Assembly (NCBI GenBank): GCA_029448655.1
Contig: JACCLO010000008.1
Span: 1-64,000 of the forward strand
Direction: 5' to 3'
Source: Wolfiporia cocos
Taxonomy: Eukaryota; Basidiomycota; Agaricomycetes; Polyporales; Phaeolaceae
DNA length: 64,000 nt
Below the pieces are notes generated by a model, which was not told the DNA's origin, searched no databases, and saw nothing but the letters and a program-made list of their open reading frames with translations. The translations under genes were made by a program, and so were the position numbers. Of this stretch, positions 34,011-43,011 are shown piece after piece; positions within the stretch are counted from its first letter, which is position 1; every line of letters starts with the position of its first letter.

Positions 34011-34709
34011 TATGAATAGAACTCGCTTTCGCCCCCGCCCTCTTTGAGGGTCTGGGATTTTTCTTCTTAGGGGTTTTCGTCGCCGTCTGCGCACCCCTGC
34101 TCGCCGCCAGGCAGCAGGGTATCCTTAGTGGGCTCTGGGGGATCACCGCCTTCGGGCAAATAGCCGGACCGTAGGCTTAAGCGGAACCGGGGACTGGCTG
34201 CCAAGCCTTTCCCCACATGTTGGGAATCGACGGCAACGGTGTAACTTCTTGACCGGGCCGGAGACGACCTTCTCGCCTATCCCCAGGCGCACAGGGGCCA
34301 CTCTATTTAGAGTTGGGATGGTGGGCACGAGTTGCCCTGCCTAGAACCGCTGCCGATACGGCTTCAGAACGATAGAGTTCTGGCCTTGGCGCCCTCTAAG
34401 TCCCTCAGGGCATGGGTTTGGTTTAAACACTGGCAGCCACCTAACTGGAGTGAGGCGTGGGCACATGCGGGGTGTAATACCCCAAATCCTGCATTCCCAG
34501 GCGTCAAGGGAAGACGACCTGCTGTATCCCCCACCTGGTAGCGTGAGAGAGACGCCAGCCAGTCGCCGACACTAACTCCGGTCGAGGGCGGAGCGCCCAT
34601 TGACGCCGGAGGATAAGCGCACGACACATCAAGAAGCGACGATAAGCCCCGACAGAAGACCGCGTGATTTCCACTAGAATAGCTTACTTAGACTTCTTTT
34701 TACGTAGTC
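34011..34709 (+). other. 5' leader of element A with self-primer binding site
   Basis: atgaatagaact at 34012-34023, one base after the LTR, is the 12-nt perfect complement of the predicted RNA 5' end. The rest is a GC-rich leader without a conserved frame. A nearly identical leader is found in element B. Confidence 0.75.
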
Positions 34710-35525
34710 ATGCCGAAAGCACCACGTTTCACGGTTACCCCGAGAAACGCCGCTACGGGGGAGCGCGAGGAATGGCACATTGCCTCCTCTAAATCGCTCG
34801 AAGACCGCATCTCCGCGGTCACAGCCCCAAAGCGAGGAAAGTCCCGAAAGGGCAAAGACGTCTTCTACAGGAAGCCGAACCCCGACCCGGAGGAGATCCG
34901 AAGGGTCAACCACGAGGCCGCCCTCGACGACATCAGGCGAAAGAAGCTCAACAAGCTTCTCCGCCAGAAGGAGAAGCTCGAAGCTCGGATCCAGAAACAA
35001 AGCCTGGATCAGCTGATCGCCGAGGCAGCCAGGAAGAGGGTTGAGGAAGAGAGAATGGTGAGGAGTCTTCGGGAGCGAATCGAGCCCCCAAAGAAGTCGC
35101 TGTTGGAAAGAGTGGAGGAGCTTAGGATGCCGGGCGAGTGGGTCGAGAAACGGGGTCTTCCGAACCCCAGGGACGTCCATTGCACGGAGAAAAAGTGGGA
35201 CTGGTTCTTGGACGTCGACAAACAGATGAACGCCGCCCACAAGAATCTTTTCCGCCTATGGAAAGTCCCCGACGCAACCACCACGGCCCCCATAATAGCA
35301 AAATTCACCACCCTCATCACTGACTTCGACGATCTCTCCACACACTTGGAGCAAAGGGTCCGTCAGGATTCCATGAAGAACGAAGATCTCCGCCGCCTCG
35401 AAAAATATCTCAGGAGGGTGGAGCACGTCTTTGGAGACCTAGACGTAAAACAGCACGTTACGTACTTAAAGACACATCTAGTACATAGCGGTCTCAACTT
35501 CGACCTCGGCAAACCCCAGCTGTAG
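34710..35525 (+). CDS. ORF0 of element A, unknown protein upstream of gag
   Basis: A 271-residue protein with no domain I recognise, starting MPKAPRFTVTPRN. Residues about 60-135 are strongly helical and charged (RRKKLNKLLRQKEKLEARIQKQ, then RKRVEEERMVRSLRERIE), probably a coiled coil. A conserved C-terminal segment (KFTTLITDFDDLSTHLEQRV, EDLRRLEKYLRRVEHVF) is also helical. It is a full intact frame and nearly identical to ORF0 of B at 59842-60657. A distant relative is in the same place in element D (46829-47752). Gag begins 152 nt downstream. Standard Ty3/gypsy elements have no gene here. The role is unknown: RNA-binding, a regulator or a structural accessory protein are possible. Confidence 0.85.
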   Translation: MPKAPRFTVTPRNAATGEREEWHIASSKSLEDRISAVTAPKRGKSRKGKDVFYRKPNPDPEEIRRVNHEAALDDIRRKKLNKLLRQKEKLEARIQKQSLDQLIAEAARKRVEEERMVRSLRERIEPPKKSLLERVEELRMPGEWVEKRGLPNPRDVHCTEKKWDWFLDVDKQMNAAHKNLFRLWKVPDATTTAPIIAKFTTLITDFDDLSTHLEQRVRQDSMKNEDLRRLEKYLRRVEHVFGDLDVKQHVTYLKTHLVHSGLNFDLGKPQL

Positions 35526-35537
35526 TAGATAGAAAGT

Positions 35538-35613
35538 CCTGAAAAGGCATTTTCTTTGGTGCATGGCATTGATTGCGAAAAAGTCCTGAAAAGGCATTTA
35601 AGTCCTGAAAAGG
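35538..35613 (+). promoter_or_regulatory. Triple CCTGAAAAGG motif between ORF0 and gag
   Basis: Three copies at 35538, 35585 and 35604. Each can fold as a small stem with a GAAA loop. The same three copies occur in element B (59756, 59775, 59821, minus strand). Single or double copies in elements C and D form longer stems. Confidence 0.6.
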
Positions 35614-35677
35614 CACTTTTTTCTTGAATTATCGTTTAAGGAAGAAAATAACTCAAGCTGACGAATACTGTCCAGCA

Positions 35678-36255
35678 ATGGTGTCTTACACAATCATCCA
35701 AGGCGCTTTGTACAACACCCACAAGGTGGCTACGGCCTACCGCCCCGCCGTCGGCAAGCATGCATGGCCCGGAGAGCAGACCTGCTTGATGGACTATCTG
35801 CGAGTCGTATTCGGCATCAGAGTTAGGGGGAGTGTGACCTCCTTCAACTCAATTCCGGCGCATGTGCGCCCATTCCTGAATGTAAACCATACGGCGTACA
35901 TCAAGTACTATGGGGAAGATTCGACTAGGAACCACATCTCGTGGTGGAGGTGGGACAACTATTGCACCGCCATCCCCCTGTCGGACCTCATAGTCCTGTA
36001 CGGTGACGTCCACTGGTACTCCCAGGAAGAAGCGTCGCCACGCACGAGAGCCGCCAGGCTCTTTAACCCGGAAACACCCGCACGCCGAGCAGTCATCACC
36101 CCCGAAGGCAGCGAGACTCCACGGCCGGAGGAACCAGTCGACACGGAGCCCCTATTCGGAACGCTCCCCGATCTCCTCCCCTCCTATGAAAGGGGAACCC
36201 TGGAAATAGTCGCGCAGCCGGAAAGAAGCGAAAACGAATTGATGGGAAGGTTACA
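35678..36255 (+). CDS. Element A gag, 5' part (interrupted by element B)
   Basis: First 193 residues of a 745-residue Gag, starting MVSYTIIQGALYNTHKVATA. The ATG at 35678 is chosen because element B's gag starts at the same codon and because it lies just after the candidate splice acceptor. The frame is cut at GRL by element B, whose TTACA duplication is part of this segment (36251-36255); a few LTR-derived codons then read through to a stop. It resumes in frame at 61977. Confidence 0.9.
36251..36255. repeat. Target duplication TTACA of element B (left)
   Basis: TTACA here and at 61977-61981 brackets element B, 25.7 kb apart. Joining across it restores element A gag in frame with the same sequence as element B gag (GRLQRTLEVA). 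Confidence 0.95.
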
Positions 36256-36802
36256 TAACACAAGATAACACTTACTTGTAATTGTAGCTTGGTTTGCTGG
36301 TTAGGCAGGATAGTTGTAAGAGTTAAGCAGGATACGCGGAGTGGTTAACTCGTAGTATGAATGCAATGAATAGAACTGAGGCAATAGCGCTCAGCAAGTC
36401 TAGTATATATACATGACAAATAAGACCCCTAACAGTCTTATTAGATAATACTAATGTCCGTATTCGTATGTACAAGTCCCCAGGTACCTAAGTACTTAGT
36501 AATATACGATAAATACATATGCCGATCAAACCGGGATATAGAAAGGCGGCGTAGGCCGCACGAATGGCGTTTTGCGCTCTTGTCATTACAAAGACGGGGC
36601 GTGACCAAAGCCCGGTCCGCTGACGTTTATACGCTGACTGCTTCCGGACGGAACGTCCGATTGGCTGGAACTAGACATGTGACTGATGGTAACTACTAGT
36701 GATAAGATAAGACCGTCGTTACGGGAGATAACGCGGCCATCATTCGGCACGTATGTAACCGTAAACTTATGAACCAGATAAGCTAGTTATTGGTCTAGAA
36801 AG
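36256..36802 (-). repeat. 3' LTR of element B, distal part
   Basis: 547 bp matching 61359-61905. It ends with GAAAG (36798-36802), the left target duplication of element C. Frames inside it are LTR shadows. Confidence 0.93.
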
Positions 36803-37896
36803 TGACACAGATGGCTCTGTGGGACTCACCAAGCCAGTATCCTGCGATGAACTAGGCGACTTAGGTGAGGAAGAGGTTATCAGGCACGGTAGTAGGTGGA
36901 AGGTTCTTCTACGGCGCACGCCGAGAAGAATAGAACTAGGGTTATAGGCCGTCAAGGCCCTACTTATATACACATATTTAACGGGTCATGTGCTACTGTA
37001 TAGTACATGCCCGATAAGGAGTGTGGGCTTGGTTGCCATAAGGGCGACCAAGTGATACGACTACTCTACAAAGGCCGTGACCCGCCGGTAATGGCCGAGC
37101 CAATGGTAAAAGAGAGAGCGTGTGGTCTCATCGTTAGATGGACATGTGAAGACGGGCGCAGCCCGGGTATAAGGGATGCCGGTTGCCGGATACCGTGAGG
37201 TATAATGGCGATTGGCCGGTCATCGTGTGCTGACCAAGGCGGAACGCCGAGGTCGTAATGCTATTGGGCCAGCAGGCACCGTAGCATGTGATATGTCCGG
37301 TCCGGAAGGTTACCGGAACATATGGTGGTCTTAGCCGTGAGGCGAGGACCGGTGTTTGGGCAACGCCGTGATGACAGAAGCCCGGGACTTGGAGACCGCC
37401 GAGTCCGTGGGATGGCCGAGGAGGCCGAGCCTATAGCGATATTGCCTTGGTGCTAATATAGTGCTATTTGGCCGTGTTGCCATTATTATGCGAAGGCGTG
37501 GCGCGCCTGAGGTGCCATTGTGATCAAGGATCTTATGGCGGTGGGAAGCCGGGAAGGCCGACCCAATAGTACAAGGCCGCGAGGCACTGTTTGTACTTGT
37601 GGACATTATTATGCGAGCGTGCCGCGCTCGGCCTATCATTATGATCTAGTATCTATGACGTGGCTGGTCTTGCTCTGACGGGCGAGACCTGTATGACGTA
37701 GCTGTAACTATGCTATTGGACCGGAAGGTGCCGTAGCGTTATGTAAGCTAGTCATGTGGTGATAAGCCCAGTTAAGAGCTTGTCGTGGTGGCAATGGGAG
37801 TTAACCCGTAGATAACTTGTAGGTAGACGTATAAATCCCAGGTAAATTGCTATAATCGTAGGAAAAATGCTGTAAGCCCCAGATAAATCTGTGACA
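36803..37896 (-). repeat. 3' LTR of element C (1,094 bp)
   Basis: Starts TGACACAGATGGC and ends AAATCTGTGACA. On the minus strand a polypurine tract abuts the right edge. The 63-aa and 102-aa frames within it are repeated in the other LTR and are not genes. Minus-strand TATA box at about 36963-36970. Confidence 0.95.
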
Positions 37897-37909
37897 TTAC
37901 CCCCGCTTT
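37897..37909 (-). promoter_or_regulatory. Polypurine tract of element C
   Basis: Minus-strand aaagcgggggtaa directly before the 3' LTR; the expected plus-strand cDNA primer. Elements B, D and F have the same G-run plus TAA at this junction. Confidence 0.85.
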
Positions 37910-37966
37910 AGGTTTCATCGTCCCTGATGAAACTATTCCTCATTATGTACGTCCCAAGAGCGGTAT

Positions 37967-38179
37967 AACGCGTGATGACGAAGTGTCAAATGCCGTTAAG
38001 TTGCTGCTTCAATTTTGTTAATTGAACAGGGATAAATGGGAGTTTCAGGACTTGTAGATGGAGCCTGAGCGTGGAAGGCGATTTTATTCCTTATTGATTT
38101 GTAACGCGTGATAGCGAAGTGCTAAATGCCGTTACTAGCGATTATCAACGCGTGATGACCGAAAGGTCAAATGCCGTTG
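37967..38179. repeat. Three copies of a 32-bp motif in element C
   Basis: aacgcgtgatgacgaagtgt... and variants at 37967-37998, 38103-38134 and 38147-38179, all ending aatgccgtt. They are spaced unevenly and vary at a few positions. No coding sense is apparent; RNA structure or a protein-binding role is possible. Confidence 0.8.
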
Positions 38180-39371
38180 TTTGGGAATTGTAGTCGTGTT
38201 ACTAGAGTGTGTTGTCATTGTGCACGCGGATCCTAAGAGGAAGGGCTTTCCTGTTATCGCTGAAGGTGTTCTAGTGCCTTTTCGCGACCTTTGTCGGATT
38301 GTTGCTTTTGCTTATGACTTCACTCGTAGTAGAAGGCGATATGGAAATGTTCCTCATATAGTGCCTTTGAGTCTACTAGTAATCTGTACTCCAATAGCTT
38401 GCCAAGCGTATTAGAGGGTGCATTGTGTCGTTGTACAGTTTTCGGATAGCATTGTGCGATATTCCTTAGAGTGAGGGCTTCACTGTTAGCTCTGGAGATT
38501 TTCTAGTGTCTCTTCGAGCCCTTTTGCGGATATGGTGCTTATGCGTAGTACCCATTGAATGTAGCATAGCGGTGCTTTTTCGACGTCTATTGCCTAGCGG
38601 TGAATGGGATTGCAAGTTCCTTCATTCGCGTGGCGGGTGTCTTAGGCTTTGTGCTTGTACAGGGGTAATCCTACTTTGTACGACTTATGCGGGTGAACGG
38701 TTATTAAAGGGCGTCGCCTTATGAACGTTTATGAGGCGTCGCCTCCCTAGTATCGCAAGTACTAAGGGTGTGACATTTGTCAATGCCCATTTGTTACAGG
38801 GGTTGTGTCCCCTAGTTAGATTGCTTCTATGTAGCGATCTCTTCGGAGTCGTAAGTTCCGGAATGAAGCTGTGCCTTCGTGGTTGTATGCACTATTTATT
38901 AACGAGTAGGCTTCTCGTGTAAAACCCCATAGTATAGGTACTAATCATTGTGCATTATGTTTATATGCTTATGATTGTATTCCCTAATACTGTAGTGTCG
39001 TTGCCGTAGTGAGGCCTTATTGGGTAACCGTGAGAACATACATCCTTGTCAGGAGTTGTCTCGTAAGGGTATATCCCGTAAGGGTTGAGGTCACGTGGTG
39101 GCGATGACGGTAGTTTCCAATGTGCTTGTATGTCGTTAAAGTCGTTCTTCGATTGAGTATGACATTGTAAGCGTGGGAACTGCGATGATCGTTGGGGAAG
39201 GATATGTTTCGCTATTGGATAGGTAGCTACTATATTCCTATTACAGGGTTGTCGTCCATATACGAATAGGACAGTACGAGCATGAATGAGGGTAATCAGG
39301 CCTCTTAGTGCATGTCGTTTGGTGCTTTAATGACCCTATGGTACATTTGTAAGCGTGGGATAGTGGACTTG

Positions 39372-39986
39372 TTAAGGTCCTAGATGCGAAATTAGGGTTT
39401 CCACCCCCTCTTTCACGTTTGATCTCCCGATCAAACCTATCCAGATGGTTTTGGTTTTTAAAGAGGTTAAACCGCCTCTATACCCAGATAAGGGTGGGTG
39501 GATGTGGGCCGAAGGTATTCTTAACGTATATCCATATACGGCTGTATCCAGTGTAGTCGCTCGCATATGCGACCAGATTTTTATACTAAGGTTTCCAAGC
39601 CCTAGTTTGTCGGAATCGAAGGGTTTTCCAGGCCCATATTCGATGTAGTGACGAGATGTAATCCTTTCTTGGCGTAAGGATACAGATCCGGATTTATTTA
39701 TTGCGTGTCTCGACGACGCAGGTTTCCGTAAACCAAGCAAATAAATGATAACCGATTGCCAAATCGGCTTGATTGTCCTAATAAGGGGGGCTCCCTTGTT
39801 ATCTCTGGAAGTTTTCGAGTGCTTCTTTGAGACCTTTTGCGGACGATCGCATTGAATTGCTAAGGTGTATTTTTCGAATTCGGTTATTCTCCCCACAGAG
39901 AAAAGTTGAATCGAAGTGAAATCAAAAGTGAGGTAGCGAGCCTCGTGACGAATTTTGCGAGTGGCGTGCGAAATTGTCGATTTCAA
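39372..39986 (-). CDS. Hypothetical 204-aa frame in element C
   Basis: The longest frame in the interior of element C. The protein is basic, without any recognised domain, signal peptide or repeat. It does not resemble gag, pol or ORF0. It may be a chance frame; the neighbouring interior has none of comparable length. Confidence 0.2.
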   Translation of the reverse strand: MKSTISHATRKIRHEARYLTFDFTSIQLFSVGRITEFEKYTLAIQCDRPQKVSKKHSKTSRDNKGAPLIRTIKPIWQSVIIYLLGLRKPASSRHAINKSGSVSLRQERITSRHYIEYGPGKPFDSDKLGLGNLSIKIWSHMRATTLDTAVYGYTLRIPSAHIHPPLSGYRGGLTSLKTKTIWIGLIGRSNVKEGVETLISHLGP

Positions 39987-41742
39987 TACAGGGGGGAACC
40001 GATTGGAGATCGGTTGTGAATTCGGCGATTGTGCGAGAATGCCGAATGAAGTGTGATTCTAGAAGCCTTGCGGCCTCCGCTACACTTCAAGGGAACGCGT
40101 ATCAATAGCGTGTGTCCCTTGTTTTCCTTTCCTCTAACCCAGATTGCAAGATTCAATGAAGTAATCTTGTTGCGATCTGTTTGTACGTGGGTGGCTGGTG
40201 GAAACAGCGCTGTACCCAATTATTTATAGACGCTTGTCAGACGTCTCTTCCCAAACGGATGGTAATTTCCTTTTCAGGAGTTCCATTACCGAAAGGGGTG
40301 CCCCCGTTCAAAGGTTCTTATGACATGTGACCAGATGCTCAATAACCCGAATCCCCTTTTCAGGAGCGAAGACCGAAGTCAAACGGGCGCCGACGGATTA
40401 TGTGAATCCTAATCGACTTGGTACTAGGTTATTCCCACAGTAATAATAGTTATAAGCATATATTTGCCAAGCGTACGCGATCCTACGTCTAAGGGAACAG
40501 GTACTAGTATCGTTCTTCGATTGACTAAGTGTACCCGTAAGACGTAAAGGTTGCCTTTTATGTACATAGGCGACCTTAACCAGGCTAGATAACCTGGGAA
40601 CCAGCAGGTGACGCAGGATTTCCAAAGGCGAATACAAATGCTATTGGACGGTTTCTAAGCTAATACAAGTATTGCTATTTACTAGGAGCCGCCACTAAAA
40701 CTACATATTTATCTACTTATGGACTGGGATACCAGGGTACCTGAAAGAGAGCTCGTCATCAGCGATCAACGCTGAGTGGTCATGTCAAACACAAGAAGAA
40801 CGGGGGCATGGTTAGGGGCGCCCTTGTCAGGACGCCGCGCGGAAGTTAGCCGACAGGTGTCTTCATCGAAGCGCGCGACTTCCTTCTAGAAAGAGAGTCG
40901 GTGACTGCCAGCGCTTGACAGGCTGGGTCACATGGTTGGGAATAGGATACACAGCCCATTTCCTCGCGGAGATGAGCTGGAAAGTGGTCGCAGTATTACA
41001 CCGCGACCGGTCCACGCTTTAGTGGTAAGGCTTGCCATCTATAGCCACCTGGGTGTCACATCAGGGCTAAAAAACCATTGTCGATCAAAGATCGCGAGAG
41101 ATCAGCGCTCCACACATCAAAGATGGTGGGCTACGCGATCCTCTTCCAACGGGGCCCCAAATCCGTTTGACCCAGGCTCGCACACCGAGCTGCCCGTAGG
41201 ACTTACGCTATTGGTTACCGCGAGTGACCTCGGCTGGTTTGGCCTTGCGAGCCGCACCACCTCACCACTTGGATTCCCCGAAGGAGATCCCAAGCGGGCC
41301 CCTTACGCCTGGGGGGCGGCTTTGGAAGATTCCCACACCCAACTAAGGGAATACGCCGAAGCGCATATCCCTATGGGGATCCTACTGGTAGTGTTGGGTC
41401 CCTGAACAGGGATTGCCAAGACAGGGGGCTGCGCGCACACAGGCAGACGGTCCCCTTTTCCCAATAGGCGGGTCTCAACCGCTGACAGCCGCAACCTTGT
41501 CAGGAAGCGGCCGTCTCTCCTTAACCCTGGAGTCCGGGTTCGCAGGACGCATGCTGCTGATTAGGCAAGCAGCGCCCCACTGGGTGGCAGCAGGCCGCTA
41601 AGCCCGCCGCCGATGTATCCCATAACCGCAACCACGGAGCATGCATCCCCTTTGCAGGAGAGCAGCGGCCCCTGCGCTATCTCAGACACCTGTAGGAGGA
41701 AAAACCCAGGCGCCACCAGTTAAGGAGGCGCAGGGGGGTAGG

Positions 41743-41892
41743 TAGTTCTATTCTTATGACACAGATGGCTCTGTGGGACTCACCAAGCCAGTATCCTGCG
41801 ATGAACTAGGCGACTTAGGTGAGGAAGAGGTTATCAGGCACGGTAGTAGGTGGAAGGTTCTTCTACGGCGCACGCCGAGAAGAATAGAACTA
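41743..41892 (-). promoter_or_regulatory. Self-primer site and predicted transcript start of element C
   Basis: tagttctattctt at 41743-41755, one base inside the 5' LTR border, is the exact 13-nt complement of aagaatagaacta at 41880-41892 in the LTR (both given on the plus strand). The TATA box (41917-41924, minus) lies about 32 nt upstream of it, so the RNA should start at about 41892. A GTGAGT donor (minus, 41778-41783) lies 21 nt before the LTR end. Confidence 0.75.
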
Positions 41893-42850
41893 GGGTTATA
41901 GGCCGTCAAGGCCCTACTTATATACACATATTTAACGGGTCATGTGCTACTGTATAGTACATGCCCGATAAGGAGTGTGGGCTTGGTTGCCATAAGGGCG
42001 ACCAAGTGATACGACTACTCTACAAAGGCCGTGACCCGCCGGTAATGGCCGAGCCAATGGTAAAAGAGAGAGCGTGTGGTCTCATCGTTAGATGGACATG
42101 TGAAGACGGGCGCAGCCCGGGTATAAGGGATGCCGGTTGCCGGATACCGTGAGGTATAATGGCGATTGGCCGGTCATCGTGTGCTGACCAAGGCGGAACG
42201 CCGAGGTCGTAATGCTATTGGGCCAGCAGGCACCGTAGCATGTGATATGTCCGGTCCGGAAGGTTACCGGAACATATGGTGGTCTTAGCCGTGAGGCGAG
42301 GACCGGTGTTTGGGCAACGCCGTGATGACAGAAGCCCGGGACTTGGAGACCGCCGAGTCCGTGGGATGGCCGAGGAGGCCGAGCCTATAGCGATATTGCC
42401 TTGGTGCTAATATAGTGCTATTTGGCCGTGTTGCCATTATTATGCGAAGGCGTGGCGCGCCTGAGGTGCCATTGTGATCAAGGATCTTATGGCGGTGGGA
42501 AGCCGGGAAGGCCGACCCAATAGTACAAGGCCGCGAGGCACTGTTTGTACTTGTGGACATTATTATGCGAGCGTGCCGCGCTCGGCCTATCATTATGATC
42601 TAGTATCTATGACGTGGCTGGTCTTGCTCTGACGGGCGAGACCTGTATGACGTAGCTGTAACTATGCTATTGGACCGGAAGGTGCCGTAGCGTTATGTAA
42701 GCTAGTCATGTGGTGATAAGCCCAGTTAAGAGCTTGTCGTGGTGGCAATGGGAGTTAACCCGTAGATAACTTGTAGGTAGACGTATAAATCCCAGGTAAA
42801 TTGCTATAATCGTAGGAAAAATGCTGTAAGCCCCAGATAAATCTGTGACA
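41757..42850 (-). repeat. 5' LTR of element C (1,094 bp)
   Basis: Same length and, wherever compared, same sequence as 36803-37896. It drives transcription to the left. GAAAG follows at 42851-42855. Confidence 0.95.
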
Positions 42851-42855
42851 GAAAG

Positions 42856-42926
42856 TCATAGGTAATTCGTAGAATTGCCGGAAAAATAGTAAGAAATATA
42901 GGGAAACTAGGAGAATTCTTGTGACA
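42856..42926 (-). repeat. 3' LTR of element B, proximal part
   Basis: 71 bp completing the 618-bp LTR; it matches 61906-61976 and ends CTTGTGACA against the polypurine tract at 42927-42940 (minus strand taaggggggggtaa). Confidence 0.93.
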
Positions 42927-43011
42927 TTACCCCCCCCTTAGATTTCAACGACCCCGTTGAGAGTAGAAATGGTGCTAGAGCCCATTGAAGGGTTTTACGA
43001 TTTTTCCACTT

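Larger units (their letters stand above)
33990..35675 (+). other. Candidate intron removing leader and ORF0 (element A)
   Basis: Donor GTAAGT at 33990-33995, 20 nt before the LTR end. Branch-like CTGAC at about 35658 and acceptor AG at 35674-35675, two bases before the gag ATG at 35678. Splicing would remove the primer-binding site and ORF0 and put gag first on the mRNA. The element is duplicated in B at the same positions, and D and C carry the matching donor. Inferred from sequence only. Confidence 0.5.
37910..41742 (-). other. Non-coding interior of element C
   Basis: No gag, protease, reverse transcriptase or integrase motif in any frame. The left half (to about 40200) is unique here. 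From about 40700 to 41742 the minus strand is homologous to the leader of element D (shared aacccggactccagggt, ggggacggtctgcctgtgtg, agccctgatgtgacaccca). CCTGAAAAGG motifs occur on the minus strand at 40269-40278 and 40355-40364. Confidence 0.8.
36803..42850 (-). mobile_element. Element C: non-autonomous LTR retrotransposon
   Basis: A 6,048-bp unit flanked by GAAAG (36798-36802 and 42851-42855), inserted in the 3' LTR of element B. Two 1,094-bp LTRs look identical in every segment I compared. The polypurine tract (37897-37909) and primer site (41743-41755) are in place, but the 3.86-kb interior encodes no gag or pol. This is the layout of a LARD-type element that depends on enzymes supplied in trans. 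The right part of the interior is homologous to the leader of element D. Equal LTRs indicate a recent insertion. Confidence 0.93.

Noticed and set aside
34011..34060. A tRNA-primed primer-binding site for element A
   Set aside because: I could not match the bases after the LTR to a tRNA 3' end, whereas the 12-nt match to the element's own predicted RNA start is exact.
37331..37639. 102-aa frame found three times (also 42285-42593 and 32803-33099)
   Set aside because: It lies wholly within C-type LTRs; the repetition reflects LTR copies, not a conserved gene.
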